Of a stretch of DNA of 64,000 nt, positions 7,796 to 18,895 are shown piece after piece. The notes under the pieces are model-generated. The model saw only the letters and a program-made list of their open reading frames with translations, searched no databases and was not told where the DNA came from. This DNA is from Flavobacteriales bacterium (lineage in GTDB: Bacteria > Bacteroidota > Bacteroidia > Flavobacteriales_F > PHOS-HE28): the NCBI GenBank assembly GCA_030584065.1, contig CP129489.1, positions 3,854,271 through 3,918,270 on the forward strand, read 5' to 3'. Every line of letters begins with the position of its first letter. Positions within the stretch are counted from its first letter, which is position 1. The position numbers and the translations under genes are program-made.

Positions 7796-9655
7796 TCAAT
7801 ACCCCACCACCGCCGGCTGCGTGAATGCGAAATCCGCCAAGCGAGGGGTGAAGTCGGTGTACCGTCCCGCATCCAGCACCCAGCCATCCTCCTCGGGCAC
7901 GTACGGGTAGAAGCTCAGCGATACCTCGAAGGTCTTCACCAGCAGGTTCTCGTTGCGTACCAGGATGCCCAAACCGAGCGCGTTGTGGATGCGGCCGCTG
8001 AAGAGCGGGTCGTAAGACTCGCCGATGGTGCCGAAGCCCGCCAGCAGCACAGGGGCGAAGCGGAAGCCCAGCACGTGCCACGGGGCGTAGGCCACGGTTT
8101 CGAGCCGGAGCAGTTCGCGGTGCGTGCCGCTCACCAGCGCGCTGCGGAAGCCATAGAGCTGGTCCCCGTTCAGGTTCAGGCGTTCGGTGGGCAGCTTGCG
8201 GGTGATGGACGTGGCGGAAAGCGCCGCGAACTGGCGCAGGTACCAGCGTCCCACCCGCAGGAGACCGGTGAAATAGCGCAGGTCGGCCCGGTAGGTATCG
8301 TCGGTGGCCACGCCCCGGTCCCAGTAGGCGCCTAAACCCAGGGAGACGGCGGCATAGCCGAAGCGCCTGTAGTGTCGGCCGCGCGAGAGCTCGATGCCCG
8401 TGTAAGCGAGCCGTCGCTCATTCTCGCGCTGCCGGAAGCCGCCCGTGAGCTTCACCAACAGGCCTTCCGGCACATCCTCGACCGCCCCGAAGCGGTACAG
8501 ATAGCGGTCCCGGTAATACTGGCGCACGCTAAGACCGGTGGCTAGCAACAGCGAAGCGCCGTGCGGATGACGCTGGACGCCGGACGTGTCGATGGCCGGC
8601 CGTTCCGGGTACCGCGTGCGCTGGTAGCGGATGCCCGAGACGAGGGCGCTGCTGCGTGCGGCCGTGGTCCGTTCGCGGGTGAGCGGGAAGCTGCGGCCCG
8701 CCCAAAGGTCGGTCTCGCGCGCTACAACAAGCTCATGGCCATCGGCTTGGCGCGGTCCGTCCGTGACCGGGTCCTCCGTTCGTGCGCGCGCGATGGCCGC
8801 AGCGCCTGCCCAGCGCGTGAGCGGCGAGTAGAAGGGGCGGTCGAGCCGCAGGCTCAGCCGCTCGTTCCGCTCATCCCGCGCATAGTCGATGAGCGAGGTG
8901 ATGTAGGTGCCCCTGATGTTGTACACGGCATGCCGCGCGTCGAGGCGCTCCAGGGCGAGGTCGGTACCGAAGGTCGGCCGCGCCTGAAGCTCCTGGCCCA
9001 GCCCGAGGAGGTTACGGTCGAGCACCGTGGCGCGCGCGGCGCCGCCCGTGAAGTCGACCCAGGCCTCCAGGCTCCATTTGTCGAGCACCAGCACCACCAC
9101 ATCAACGGAATCGCCGTGCTCCGCCGCTGGCTGCACGAAGAGGCGCGCATCGTTCACCATGGGCGACGCGCGCAGCAGACGCTCCGATTCGGCTGCCGCC
9201 AGGGCATCGAACGGCCGTCCGTGCTTCACCAGGACGAATTCCCGAACGAGGTACTCCCGCGTGGTGCGGTGGATGGCGTTGGCCGTGCGCTGCGCCCAGG
9301 CCATCTGCAGGGATGCGCTGTTAGCAAGGTCGAATCCGAAGGGGTCGAGCACCTTCACCGTGACCGTGCGCACGGGGCGGCCGGTGAATGGAAGCAGCGG
9401 ATTCGACCGCCGCTGCGGAGTGCCCGGCGCGGGGGATTCCTCGTTGCGTTGCGGCGCTACGAACAGGGAGCCATGCACCCAGCGGGTGAAGCGGTGCTTC
9501 TCCGCGGCGCGCGCCAGCCTCTGATAGACCGTTGCGGTATCCTGCGACCGCCCTGCCATGGGCCCTGCAACGAGCAGCAGGAGCAGCAGTGGCCGCACCA
9601 GGTTGGCGGTCCGGCCAAGCCGATGCGTGCCAGAGGGGCACTCCGCCGGTTGCAT
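7796..9655 (-). CDS. Outer-membrane beta-barrel protein with POTRA-like domain (BamA/TamA-like)
   Basis: A 619-residue protein. The start is set at ATG 9655 because it leads into a signal peptide (LVRPLLLLLLVAGPMAG); a longer open frame to 9802 has no such logic. Residues about 70-160 look like a POTRA fold, with strands (RTVTVKVLDPFGFD), a helix pair, and the typical closing strand SVDVVVLVLDKWSLE. The rest is an alternation of short amphipathic strands and Arg/Tyr-rich turns typical of a 16-strand barrel, ending in a strand. It is probably an outer-membrane Omp85-superfamily member that inserts or exports proteins. It is divergent from the gene at 9865. The specific substrate is unknown. 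Confidence 0.65.
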   Translation of the reverse strand: MQPAECPSGTHRLGRTANLVRPLLLLLLVAGPMAGRSQDTATVYQRLARAAEKHRFTRWVHGSLFVAPQRNEESPAPGTPQRRSNPLLPFTGRPVRTVTVKVLDPFGFDLANSASLQMAWAQRTANAIHRTTREYLVREFVLVKHGRPFDALAAAESERLLRASPMVNDARLFVQPAAEHGDSVDVVVLVLDKWSLEAWVDFTGGAARATVLDRNLLGLGQELQARPTFGTDLALERLDARHAVYNIRGTYITSLIDYARDERNERLSLRLDRPFYSPLTRWAGAAAIARARTEDPVTDGPRQADGHELVVARETDLWAGRSFPLTRERTTAARSSALVSGIRYQRTRYPERPAIDTSGVQRHPHGASLLLATGLSVRQYYRDRYLYRFGAVEDVPEGLLVKLTGGFRQRENERRLAYTGIELSRGRHYRRFGYAAVSLGLGAYWDRGVATDDTYRADLRYFTGLLRVGRWYLRQFAALSATSITRKLPTERLNLNGDQLYGFRSALVSGTHRELLRLETVAYAPWHVLGFRFAPVLLAGFGTIGESYDPLFSGRIHNALGLGILVRNENLLVKTFEVSLSFYPYVPEEDGWVLDAGRYTDFTPRLADFAFTQPAVVGY

Positions 9656-9832
9656 TCCGGAAAGGTCGCCAAAGTCCTGCTGACCTTGGCTGACGATCGC
9701 CTCCCCGCCAAGTGGAGGGCGCCTGCCGGCCTGGCCCGCTGTTGCGCGCGCACGGCGTTGCTGTCCACGGTCGAACGCGGGAGGCGGGGTTTGCACGATC
9801 ACGGGTTGACACTATCGGCGGCCGGGTGGCGT

Positions 9833-9860
9833 TTGCTTCATGGCTGCTGCCCCACCTTTC
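9833..9860 (+). promoter_or_regulatory. Predicted promoter TTG-N17-CACCTTTC
   Basis: TTG 9833-9835 and CACCTTTC 9853-9860 (one change at the first T and one at the final G of the consensus) are 17 nt apart. The ATG at 9865 follows after 4 nt, so the transcript would start at or next to the initiation codon. The divergent gene has a similar GACCTTTC box at 9660-9667 on the minus strand, 4 nt from its ATG. Confidence 0.5.
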
Positions 9861-9864
9861 GTCC

Positions 9865-10716
9865 ATGCGTCACCTCCTGTTCCTGCTGGGCCTGCTGGGC
9901 GTCCTGTCGGAGCTCAGCGCGCAGCGCATCTATCAGCGCAAGCGCCCGGATATCATCCCGCTCGAGGGCCAGGCCAAGCGCATCGGCTGGTTCATCGCGC
10001 CGGGCATCACCTACACACTGCCGCGTTTCAAGGACAGCGAGGAGGAGGTATGGCGCACCGATACGCTGCGCTACCGGGCTACCTACGACCCCAAAGGCAA
10101 GGTGGGGCTCTACCTGGAAGCCGGCGCCACCTGGTTCACCCGCGACCCGGTGGTGGTGGACTACTTCGATCTCGGCTTGGCCTACAAGAACCTCCGCGGT
10201 GCCGAGGCGCTCGCGGGGGTATGGATGCGGGGCGATACGGCCGCGCCAATTGCCGCTGAAGGCGATTTCGCGGAGCGCTTCCTCACCCTGGCGGTCAATG
10301 CCAACAAGTTCTTCCAGACCGGTAACTACCAGTTCATCCAGCTGAGCCTGGGCGCCAACGCAGATTGGCGGTTGGGGAGCTCCTACAGCCATACCGGAGG
10401 CGCTCTGTTCAACCGGCACGCCTTCCCGCCCGACCTGGTGACGCAGCTGCACATGAAGCTAGGCTACGGCTTCAAGGTCACGGGGCGCATGCTGGTAATA
10501 CCCGCTGTGGAGTCCCCGGTCTTCAGCTTCACGCCGGCCGATGAGGGGTTCGGGAGGTTGCAGTGGTTCAGCAGCCGGTATCGGCCCTTGATCCTCAGTG
10601 TACGCTTCCTCTTCCTGCGAGCCCGCAGCGGCTTTGATTGCCCGCCGCCCATCAAGCACAACGAATTCGAGCGCGGTCGGCAGAAGACCTACAAGCCCGA
10701 TTCCTACCACCCGTAG
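9865..10716 (+). CDS. Predicted outer-membrane/exported protein, unknown function
   Basis: A 283-residue protein with a signal peptide (MRHLLFLLGLLGVLSELSAQ). ATG 9865 is preferred over an upstream in-frame ATG at 9712 because it starts the signal peptide and sits right behind the promoter. The mature part alternates hydrophobic and polar residues in short strands (FIAPGITYTLPRF, KVGLYLEAGATWF, FIQLSLGANADW, LILSVRFLFLRA) like a small 8-12 strand outer-membrane barrel. The last strand is followed by a polar tail of about 30 residues (CPPPIKHNEFERGRQ), so the C-terminus is not the usual aromatic one. No family is recognised. Confidence 0.6.
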   Translation: MRHLLFLLGLLGVLSELSAQRIYQRKRPDIIPLEGQAKRIGWFIAPGITYTLPRFKDSEEEVWRTDTLRYRATYDPKGKVGLYLEAGATWFTRDPVVVDYFDLGLAYKNLRGAEALAGVWMRGDTAAPIAAEGDFAERFLTLAVNANKFFQTGNYQFIQLSLGANADWRLGSSYSHTGGALFNRHAFPPDLVTQLHMKLGYGFKVTGRMLVIPAVESPVFSFTPADEGFGRLQWFSSRYRPLILSVRFLFLRARSGFDCPPPIKHNEFERGRQKTYKPDSYHP

Positions 10717-10732
10717 GGAAGGTGAGCGCCGC

Positions 10733-11368
10733 TCAGCGGAGGAAGGGATTCGAGCGCCGCTCGCGCCCGATGGTGGTGTCCGGACCATGACCGCAATACA
10801 CGCGCACATCGTCGCCCAAGGGCAGCAGCCGATCCCGGATGCTGCGCAAGAGCGTATCGGTGTCACCGCCCGGCAGGTCGGTGCGGCCCACGCTGTCCTT
10901 GAACAGCACATCACCGGCGATCACGAAGCGGCCCGCCTCACTGTACAGGGCGATGTGCCCGGGCGAATGACCCGGGACGAAGAGCACCTTCAGTTCATCG
11001 TCGCCCAGCCGGATGGCGTCGCCCTCCCCGATGAAGCGCTGCGGCTCCGGTGATGGTTCGCAGGGCACCCCGTACAGCTGGCCCTGCCGCGGTGCCATCT
11101 GGAGCAGCGCAAGGTCATTGCGGTGCAGCTCGGGCAGCAGGCCATAGCGCCGATGCGCCCATGCGCAGCCAAGCACATGGTCGATGTGGGCGTGGGTGAG
11201 CACCAGGCGGGCGGGCAGCAGCCCCTGTTCCGCCAGCCAGCCCTCCAGATCGCGCTCCTCGGCGGTGTTCCAGCACCCAGGGTCGATGAGCAGGGCCTGC
11301 GAACCATCGTGAACCACGAAGGTGTTTTCCTGGAAGGGGTTGAACGTGAAGGAAGCGATGCGGAGCAT
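10733..11368 (-). CDS. MBL-fold metallo-hydrolase (glyoxalase II-like)
   Basis: A 211-residue metallo-beta-lactamase fold protein. It carries the metal-binding signature THAHIDHVLG, a second metal His in VPGHSPGHIAL, the bridging Asp in VIAGDVLFKDSVGRTDLPGG, and the final His in YCGHGPDTTIGRERRSNPFL. The last two are typical of the glyoxalase II-like subgroup found throughout Bacteroidota. It may hydrolyse a thioester such as S-lactoylglutathione or a related compound, but the true substrate is not known, and there is no glyoxalase I nearby. It is tail to tail with the gene ending at 10716 and divergent from the large gene at 11439. Confidence 0.9.
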   Translation of the reverse strand: MLRIASFTFNPFQENTFVVHDGSQALLIDPGCWNTAEERDLEGWLAEQGLLPARLVLTHAHIDHVLGCAWAHRRYGLLPELHRNDLALLQMAPRQGQLYGVPCEPSPEPQRFIGEGDAIRLGDDELKVLFVPGHSPGHIALYSEAGRFVIAGDVLFKDSVGRTDLPGGDTDTLLRSIRDRLLPLGDDVRVYCGHGPDTTIGRERRSNPFLR

Positions 11369-11426
11369 GTCTCGAATTGCCGGAACTTCGCACCACGGAC
11401 GGCCCCGACCCGGGTCGCAAAGTAGC

Positions 11427-11434
11427 TACCTTCC
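11427..11434 (+). promoter_or_regulatory. Predicted -7 box, leaderless arrangement
   Basis: TACCTTCC, a two-base variant of TAnnTTTG, ends 4 nt before GTG 11439. The position supports that GTG as the start of the following gene. Confidence 0.45.
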
Positions 11435-11438
11435 CCTC

Positions 11439-14400
11439 GTGCCGGCACGTCTCCTGCCCCGTTCCATTGTCCTCCTCCTGGCCCTCCTGGCGGGTGGGGC
11501 GATCGTGCGGGCCCAGTTCTATTCCGGTTCGCAACAGGAATACGGGAAGAACCGCGTGCAGTACCAGGACTTCCTCTGGCAGCAGTACCGGTTCCAGGAC
11601 ATGGAGGTCTTCTTCTATAAGGAGGGCCGCGACCTCGCGCGCTATACGGCCCAGGCGGCGCAGCGGCACCTGAAGGAGCTGGAGGCCTCATTCGACTTCG
11701 CCATCGATGAACGGCTGCAGTTCGTGGTGTACAACTCGCTCACCGACTTCCGCCAGAGCAACATCGGGCTGGAGGGCATGACGGGCCAGAACAACATCGG
11801 CGGACTCACCCGCATCGTGGGCACCAAGATCTTCGTCTATTACGAGGGCGACCACGCGCTGCTCGACCAGCAGATCCGCTCGGGCATCGCCCACGTGATC
11901 ATCGACCAGATGATGTTCGGCGGCAACTGGCGCGAGATCCTCCGCAGCTCCACCTTCCTCAGCCTGCCGCCCTGGTTCACCGAGGGCATCATCAGCTACC
12001 ACTCCCGGCCATGGGATGCGCCCATGTCCAACCGTGTGCGGGATGCGGTGCTCAGCGGCCGCTTCGACAAGTTCAACCGTCTCCAAGGCGAGGATGCGAG
12101 GCTTGCCGGCCACATGGTGTGGCGCTACGTGGCCGAGGTGTACGGTCCGGGCGTGATTCCCAACATCCTCTACATGACCCGCGTGAGCCGCAATCCGGAG
12201 AGCGGCTACCTCTTCGTGCTCGGCGTGTCGCTCAAGACCCTCCTGGCCGAATGCCTTGACCATTACAAGGGGCGCTTCACGGATGAGGACCGCTACCGGC
12301 AGGACATCCCCTTGGAGCCGCTGCCCATCCGCACCCGGAAGCAGCGCACCTACGCCCAGTTCCAGCAGAGCCCCGACGGCCGCTGGGTGGCCTGGACGAG
12401 CAACGAGCTGGGGCAGTACAAGGTGTGGGTGATGGAGCTGGCCAGCGGCAAGGTGAAGCGCATCGTGAAGGGGGAGAAGAAGATCGACCGCATCATCGAC
12501 CGCAGCTATCCGGTGCTGGCCTGGCATCCGAGCAGCAAGGCGCTCAGCTATGCCATCGAGCGCAAGGGTGAGCTCTTCCTGCGCACCTGGACCCTGGACG
12601 ATGGCAAGACCGCGGAGCGGCCGGTGCTGATGCTGGAGAAGGTGCTGAGCATGGATTATTCCGCCGATGGCCGCACGATGGTGATCAGCGGGGTGCGCGA
12701 AGGGCGGGCCGACCTCTACCTCTACCATGTGGTGGGGAACCGCAGCGAGCAGCTCACCGACGACCAATGGGACGACCTTGAGCCCCGCTTCGTGGACGGC
12801 GACCGGCGCATCATCTTCAGCAGCGACCGTGCGGATGATACGCTGCGGACCTTCAAGGACGTGGCGCTCATCCACGGCACGAAGGACATCTTCCTCCTCG
12901 ACCTGGCGAACCGTGGCCGCGTGCTCACGCGCCTCAGCAGCACGCCCGGCGTGAATGAGACGCAGCCCTTCCAGCTCGATAGCGCCAGCTACACCTACCT
13001 GAGCGATGCCGACGGCGTGGTGAACCGCTACCGGGTCCGCTACGACAGCACCATCAGCCACATCGACACCACCGTTCACTACCGGTACTTCGCAGTGGAG
13101 GAGCGTCTCTCAGACCTGCGGCGGGGCGTGCTGGAGCAGCATGTGGAGCCGCAACGCAACCGCTACACGCTGCTGCAGCTGAAGGATGGCCGCTACCGGT
13201 TCTTCACCGGTCGCACCGGCGAGCCGCAGGCCACCGGGGCGGAGCGCCCGGGCGAAGCCCCGCAGCCCGGGCGCGCGCCGGCCAATCCTTCCATCACCAC
13301 CGACGACATGAGCGCGGTGGTGAAGGTGCCGCCGCAACTGCCGCGCAGTTCCGGCGAGGAGGCCTTCGATGTCCGGCGCTACGCGTTCACGGACGAACCG
13401 TCGGGGCCCCCTCCGGCCGCACCGCCGGCACGCCCGCAGCAGGCGCGGCCATCGCCGGCCGCTGCTTCCGCCGACAGCGCTGCAAGCAAGCCGTTCGCCT
13501 ATCCCGAGCAGCGCAACTACAACGTCAACTTCACCGTGGATCAGGTGGTGACGCAGGTGGACAACAGCTACTCCAACCAGTTCTATCAGCCGCTCACCGG
13601 GCAGGGCGGACTCAATCCCGGACTCAGCGGCCTCACGCGGATGGGCGCCACCGACCTCTTCGAGGACCATCGCGTGGTGGGCGGCTTCCGCCTGGCGCTC
13701 GACCTCAATAACAACGACTACCTGCTGATGTACGAGAACCTCAAGCACCGGCTCGACCGGCGCATCTCGTTCCAGCGGCAGGCCTATCAGGGCATCGCGG
13801 GCAATGGCATCGTGAAGGTGCACTCGCACAACGTGCGCTACCAGGTGAGCTGGCCCTTCAGCGAGCTCGCCAGCCTGCGCGCTTCGGTCATGTACCGCAA
13901 CGACCGGTTCGTGCAGCAGAGCATCGACCCCGTGAGCCTCACCACGCCCAGTGCATTCGACCATATGGCAGGCGCCAAGCTGGAGTGGGTGTACGACAGC
14001 TCCCTCCCGCGCGGCCTCAACCTCTGGACGGGCTGGAAGCTGAAGGTCTTCGGCGAGTACTACCAGCATCCCGAGCGCAAGGGCGACATGCAGGTGCTCG
14101 GCCTCGACCTGCGCCACTCCCTCAAGGTGCACCGCGACCTCATCTGGGTGACCAGACTGGCTGGATCCACCTCGCTGGGCAGCCGCCGCATCCTCCATTT
14201 CCTCGGGGGCGTGGACAACTGGATGTTCGCGCGGTACGACGACAGCGTGCCCATCGACTTCGCGCAGAATTACCAGTACCAGGCCCTGAGCACGCCCATG
14301 CGGGGCTTCTTCTATAACGCGCGCAACGGCACCAGCTTCGGCGTGGTGAACACCGAGCTCCGCGTGCCCATCCTGCGCTACCTCATCAACCGGCCCATCA

Positions 14401-14690
14401 AGTCCGACTTCCTCAATCACTTGCAGGTGGCCGGCTTCGGCGATGTGGGCGCCGCCTGGACCGGCAGCGACCCGTACTCAGCCGACAACACCTTCAATCG
14501 CATCGTCGTGAGCCGCAATCCGCTCACCATCACGCTCGACAGCAAGCGCGAACCCATCATCGCGGGCTACGGCTTCGGCCTGCGGTCGCGGCTGCTCGGC
14601 TATTTCGTGCGCGCCGATTGGGCCTGGGGGATCGATGACGGCGTGACGCTGCCGCGCGTCTTCCACTTCTCTCTCAGCCTCGACATCTGA
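11439..14690 (+). CDS. Large exported pseudo-peptidase MA / TolB-propeller / outer-membrane barrel protein
   Basis: A 1,083-residue multidomain protein. Start is GTG 11439, which opens a signal peptide (RSIVLLLALLAGGAIVRAQ); the frame is open upstream but overlaps the divergent gene. Residues about 30-270 resemble a peptidase MA-like (gluzincin) domain: the normal HExxH site reads SGIAH here, while the following LPPWFTEGIISYHS segment is kept, so the peptidase is probably inactive. Residues about 300-530 form TolB-like WD repeats (FQQSPDGRWVAWTSNELG; FVDGDRRIIFSSDRAD). A Pro/Ala-rich linker lies near 600-690, then a BamA/D15-like barrel to the C-terminus, which ends in a strand (FHFSLSLDI). 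Likely an outer-membrane protein with a periplasmic propeller. It heads an operon with the next two genes (3-nt gap, then 1-nt overlap). Confidence 0.8.
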   Translation: MPARLLPRSIVLLLALLAGGAIVRAQFYSGSQQEYGKNRVQYQDFLWQQYRFQDMEVFFYKEGRDLARYTAQAAQRHLKELEASFDFAIDERLQFVVYNSLTDFRQSNIGLEGMTGQNNIGGLTRIVGTKIFVYYEGDHALLDQQIRSGIAHVIIDQMMFGGNWREILRSSTFLSLPPWFTEGIISYHSRPWDAPMSNRVRDAVLSGRFDKFNRLQGEDARLAGHMVWRYVAEVYGPGVIPNILYMTRVSRNPESGYLFVLGVSLKTLLAECLDHYKGRFTDEDRYRQDIPLEPLPIRTRKQRTYAQFQQSPDGRWVAWTSNELGQYKVWVMELASGKVKRIVKGEKKIDRIIDRSYPVLAWHPSSKALSYAIERKGELFLRTWTLDDGKTAERPVLMLEKVLSMDYSADGRTMVISGVREGRADLYLYHVVGNRSEQLTDDQWDDLEPRFVDGDRRIIFSSDRADDTLRTFKDVALIHGTKDIFLLDLANRGRVLTRLSSTPGVNETQPFQLDSASYTYLSDADGVVNRYRVRYDSTISHIDTTVHYRYFAVEERLSDLRRGVLEQHVEPQRNRYTLLQLKDGRYRFFTGRTGEPQATGAERPGEAPQPGRAPANPSITTDDMSAVVKVPPQLPRSSGEEAFDVRRYAFTDEPSGPPPAAPPARPQQARPSPAAASADSAASKPFAYPEQRNYNVNFTVDQVVTQVDNSYSNQFYQPLTGQGGLNPGLSGLTRMGATDLFEDHRVVGGFRLALDLNNNDYLLMYENLKHRLDRRISFQRQAYQGIAGNGIVKVHSHNVRYQVSWPFSELASLRASVMYRNDRFVQQSIDPVSLTTPSAFDHMAGAKLEWVYDSSLPRGLNLWTGWKLKVFGEYYQHPERKGDMQVLGLDLRHSLKVHRDLIWVTRLAGSTSLGSRRILHFLGGVDNWMFARYDDSVPIDFAQNYQYQALSTPMRGFFYNARNGTSFGVVNTELRVPILRYLINRPIKSDFLNHLQVAGFGDVGAAWTGSDPYSADNTFNRIVVSRNPLTITLDSKREPIIAGYGFGLRSRLLGYFVRADWAWGIDDGVTLPRVFHFSLSLDI

Positions 14691-14693
14691 CCG

Positions 14694-15062
14694 ATGGATA
14701 CGCAGACCATCGCGCTGCTCGTCGCCGTAGGGCTGCTCGCGGGCATCCTCAGCGGCTTCGTAGGCGTGGGCGGCGGCATCATCATGGTGCCGGCCCTCGT
14801 CTGGCTGCTCGGCTACAACCAGCATCAGGCGCAGGGCACCAGCCTGGCCGTGCTCATGCTGCCCGTGGTCTTCCTGGCCGTGCGCAACTATTGGAAAGAG
14901 GGCCATATCGACTGGCGGGTGGTGGGTGTTATCGCCGCGGCCTTCGTGGCTGGAGGCTATCTAGGCAGCAAGGGCGCGCTGGCCCTCCCCGCCGACACGG
15001 TGAAGCGCGTCTTCGGCGTGGTGCTGCTCTTCGTGGCCATCAAGCTCATCCTCGGCAAGTGA
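14694..15062 (+). CDS. Half-size TauE/SafE (DUF81) permease
   Basis: A 122-residue membrane protein with four hydrophobic segments. Near its start it has the conserved GILSGFVGVGGGIIMVPAL motif of the TauE/SafE family, followed by the QAQGTSLAVLMLP stretch. Full-size members are about 250 residues and contain two such halves; this one holds a single half and ends with a normal TGA, with no second half in any frame downstream, so it presumably works as a dimer. The family exports or imports small organic anions such as sulfite and sulfoacetate. Its stop overlaps the next ATG in TGATG, showing translational coupling to the M20 hydrolase. Confidence 0.85.
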   Translation: MDTQTIALLVAVGLLAGILSGFVGVGGGIIMVPALVWLLGYNQHQAQGTSLAVLMLPVVFLAVRNYWKEGHIDWRVVGVIAAAFVAGGYLGSKGALALPADTVKRVFGVVLLFVAIKLILGK

Positions 15063-16270
15063 TGCCCCGCATCCAGGAAGCCATCGCCGCCCTTCAGCCG
15101 CACATGGTGGAATGGCGCCGTCACCTGCACCGGCATCCGGAACTCTCGTTCCAGGAGCATGGCACGGCGGCTTTCGTGGCCGAGGTGCTGAAGCGCGAGG
15201 GCATCGAGGTGCGAGCGGGCGTGGCGAAGCTGACTTCGGATGCGAGGGGCACCGGATTGATTGCCGTGGTGCGTGGAACGAAGGGCATCAGCGAGCGATG
15301 CATCGCGCTCCGCGCCGACATGGACGCGCTGCCCATCCAGGAGGTGGGCAAGCCGGACTACTGCTCGGCGAATGCGGGCGTGATGCACGCCTGCGGCCAT
15401 GATGCGCACACCGCCATGTTGCTGGGCGCGGGCATCGCGTTGCACCGCGCGCGAGCCGAGTGGAGCGGGAGCGTGATGCTGGTGTTCCAGCCTGGAGAGG
15501 AGAAGGAGCCCGGCGGTGCCTCGCTGCTGGTGAAGGAAGGCGTGCTCACCGATCCGAAGCCGGCCGGCATCATCGGTCAGCACGTGACGCCGGAGCTCTC
15601 CGTAGGCACCCTCGGATTCCGCAGCGGGCCCTTCATGGCGGCGGCCGATGAGCTGTACCTCACCGTGAAGGGTAGGGGCGGACATGCCTCGGTGCGCGAC
15701 CGGCTCGTGGATCCGATCATGATCGCGGCGCGCATGCTGCCACGCCTCTATGACGAAGCCCGGGCTGCCGTTCCAGCCGACGAGCCCATGGTGCTCAGCT
15801 TCGGCAAGGTGATTGCGAACGGCGCCACCAACATCGTCCCGGATACGGTGACGATCGACGGCACCCTGCGGACCTTCAACGAGGAGCTCCGTGCGTGCTT
15901 GCATGAGCTGCTGCCGCGCATCGCCACCGAGGTGGCGCGGGGCATGAACGGCGAATGCGAGTTCCGGCTGGTGAAGGGCTCACCCGTGGTGAAGAACGAT
16001 TCCGAGCTGACCGCACGCTTGCGGCGTGTGGCCGTTGACCTGGTGGGTGCGGAGAATGTCGTTGACATGGACATCCGCATGGGCGCGGAGGACTTCGCCT
16101 ACTACACGCACGTGATGCCGGGTTGCTTCTTCAGGTTGGGCACAGGCAATCCTGCGAAGCCCGGGACCCAGAGCGGACTTCATACGGCGGTCTTCGATGT
16201 GGACGAGGATGCACTGCGGATCGGCGCAGCGATGATGGCAGCGGGGGCACTGAGCGAGCTGGTTGCCTGA
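15062..16270 (+). CDS. M20 family amidohydrolase (IAA-amino acid/hippurate hydrolase type)
   Basis: A 402-residue cytoplasmic di-metal amidohydrolase of the M20D group. Start ATG 15062 overlaps the upstream stop by one base and gives the canonical HLHRHPELSFQE segment at residues 20-31. Metal ligands can be traced in ALRADMDALPIQE, HACGHDAHTAMLLG, the Glu pair of FQPGEEKEPGGA, and the late motif MGAEDFAYYTHVMPG. The lid domain follows GRGGHASVRDRLVDPI. Members cleave N-acyl amino acids, for example N-acetylcysteine or indole-acetyl conjugates; the natural substrate is unknown. Tail to tail with the next gene (5-nt gap). Confidence 0.92.
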   Translation: MPRIQEAIAALQPHMVEWRRHLHRHPELSFQEHGTAAFVAEVLKREGIEVRAGVAKLTSDARGTGLIAVVRGTKGISERCIALRADMDALPIQEVGKPDYCSANAGVMHACGHDAHTAMLLGAGIALHRARAEWSGSVMLVFQPGEEKEPGGASLLVKEGVLTDPKPAGIIGQHVTPELSVGTLGFRSGPFMAAADELYLTVKGRGGHASVRDRLVDPIMIAARMLPRLYDEARAAVPADEPMVLSFGKVIANGATNIVPDTVTIDGTLRTFNEELRACLHELLPRIATEVARGMNGECEFRLVKGSPVVKNDSELTARLRRVAVDLVGAENVVDMDIRMGAEDFAYYTHVMPGCFFRLGTGNPAKPGTQSGLHTAVFDVDEDALRIGAAMMAAGALSELVA

Positions 16271-16275
16271 GCGGC

Positions 16276-16611
16276 TCAGCTCACGATGATATCCTCCAGC
16301 ACGACCTCTGGCCTTCCATCGCGCAACCGAACCATCAGCTCCGCTGTGCTGCCGGAGCGTCCGCCTTTGGTCCACAGGTCGAGGCTCAGTTCGTAGGCGT
16401 CTGGCACATTTCGCACCGTGCGTGCCTTCAGTTCGCGCCAGGCGTTCTCCGGTGGCATCACCAGGGCCGAGCCGATGTCGTCCACGGCTCCTTCCATATC
16501 GTCAGCGCTGAGGCCGCCCCCGCCCGAGGCTTCTTCCAGCTCCTCGAACCGCCGCTCCACGAGCAGCTTCATCACGTGTCTCGCGACGAGGGTGAGGTCG
16601 TTGGGGCTCAT
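16276..16611 (-). CDS. Small conserved-looking cytoplasmic protein, unknown
   Basis: A 111-residue protein. The start is set at ATG 16611 (MSPNDLTLVARHVMKLL); an upstream in-frame start at 16683 would translate the hairpin element. A helical N-terminal region (ARHVMKLLVERRFEELE) is followed by an acidic loop and then strands (AYELSLDLWTKGGRSGSTAE; ELMVRLRDGRPEVVLEDIIV), a layout seen in small single-domain proteins of about 100 residues that respond to or bind other proteins. The function is not recognised. It lies downstream of recQ on the same strand, with a hairpin element in between. Confidence 0.65.
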   Translation of the reverse strand: MSPNDLTLVARHVMKLLVERRFEELEEASGGGGLSADDMEGAVDDIGSALVMPPENAWRELKARTVRNVPDAYELSLDLWTKGGRSGSTAELMVRLRDGRPEVVLEDIIVS

Positions 16612-16621
16612 GGGTGTTGCG

Positions 16622-16706
16622 GAATGCAGGAGGCAGGGGCAGGAGGCGGGAGCAGTAGGCAAGGGCAGGAGCAACTGATGCACTTGCTACTGCCTACTGC
16701 CTACTT
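16622..16706. repeat. Intergenic palindromic element with heptad-repeat arms (family 2)
   Basis: Arms 16655-16674 and 16684-16704 pair imperfectly around a 9-nt loop. The right arm, read on the minus strand, is GTAGGCA GTAGGCA GTAGCAA, a clear 7-bp period; the left flank contains GCAGGAG, GCAGGG, GCAGGAG, GCGGGAG units. The element starts within a few bases of the recQ stop codon and ends 10 nt before the next co-oriented start. Unrelated in sequence to the elements at 5684 and 24659 but built in the same way. Confidence 0.7.
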
Positions 16707-16708
16707 CT

Positions 16709-18895
<2,187 letters not shown>

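Noticed and set aside
7553..10345. Long plus-strand frames (260 and 594 codons) across 7.5-10.3 kb
   Set aside because: They lie opposite the orphan gene and the POTRA-barrel gene and, at the end, out of frame with the exported protein at 9865. Arg/Ala-rich and without structure.
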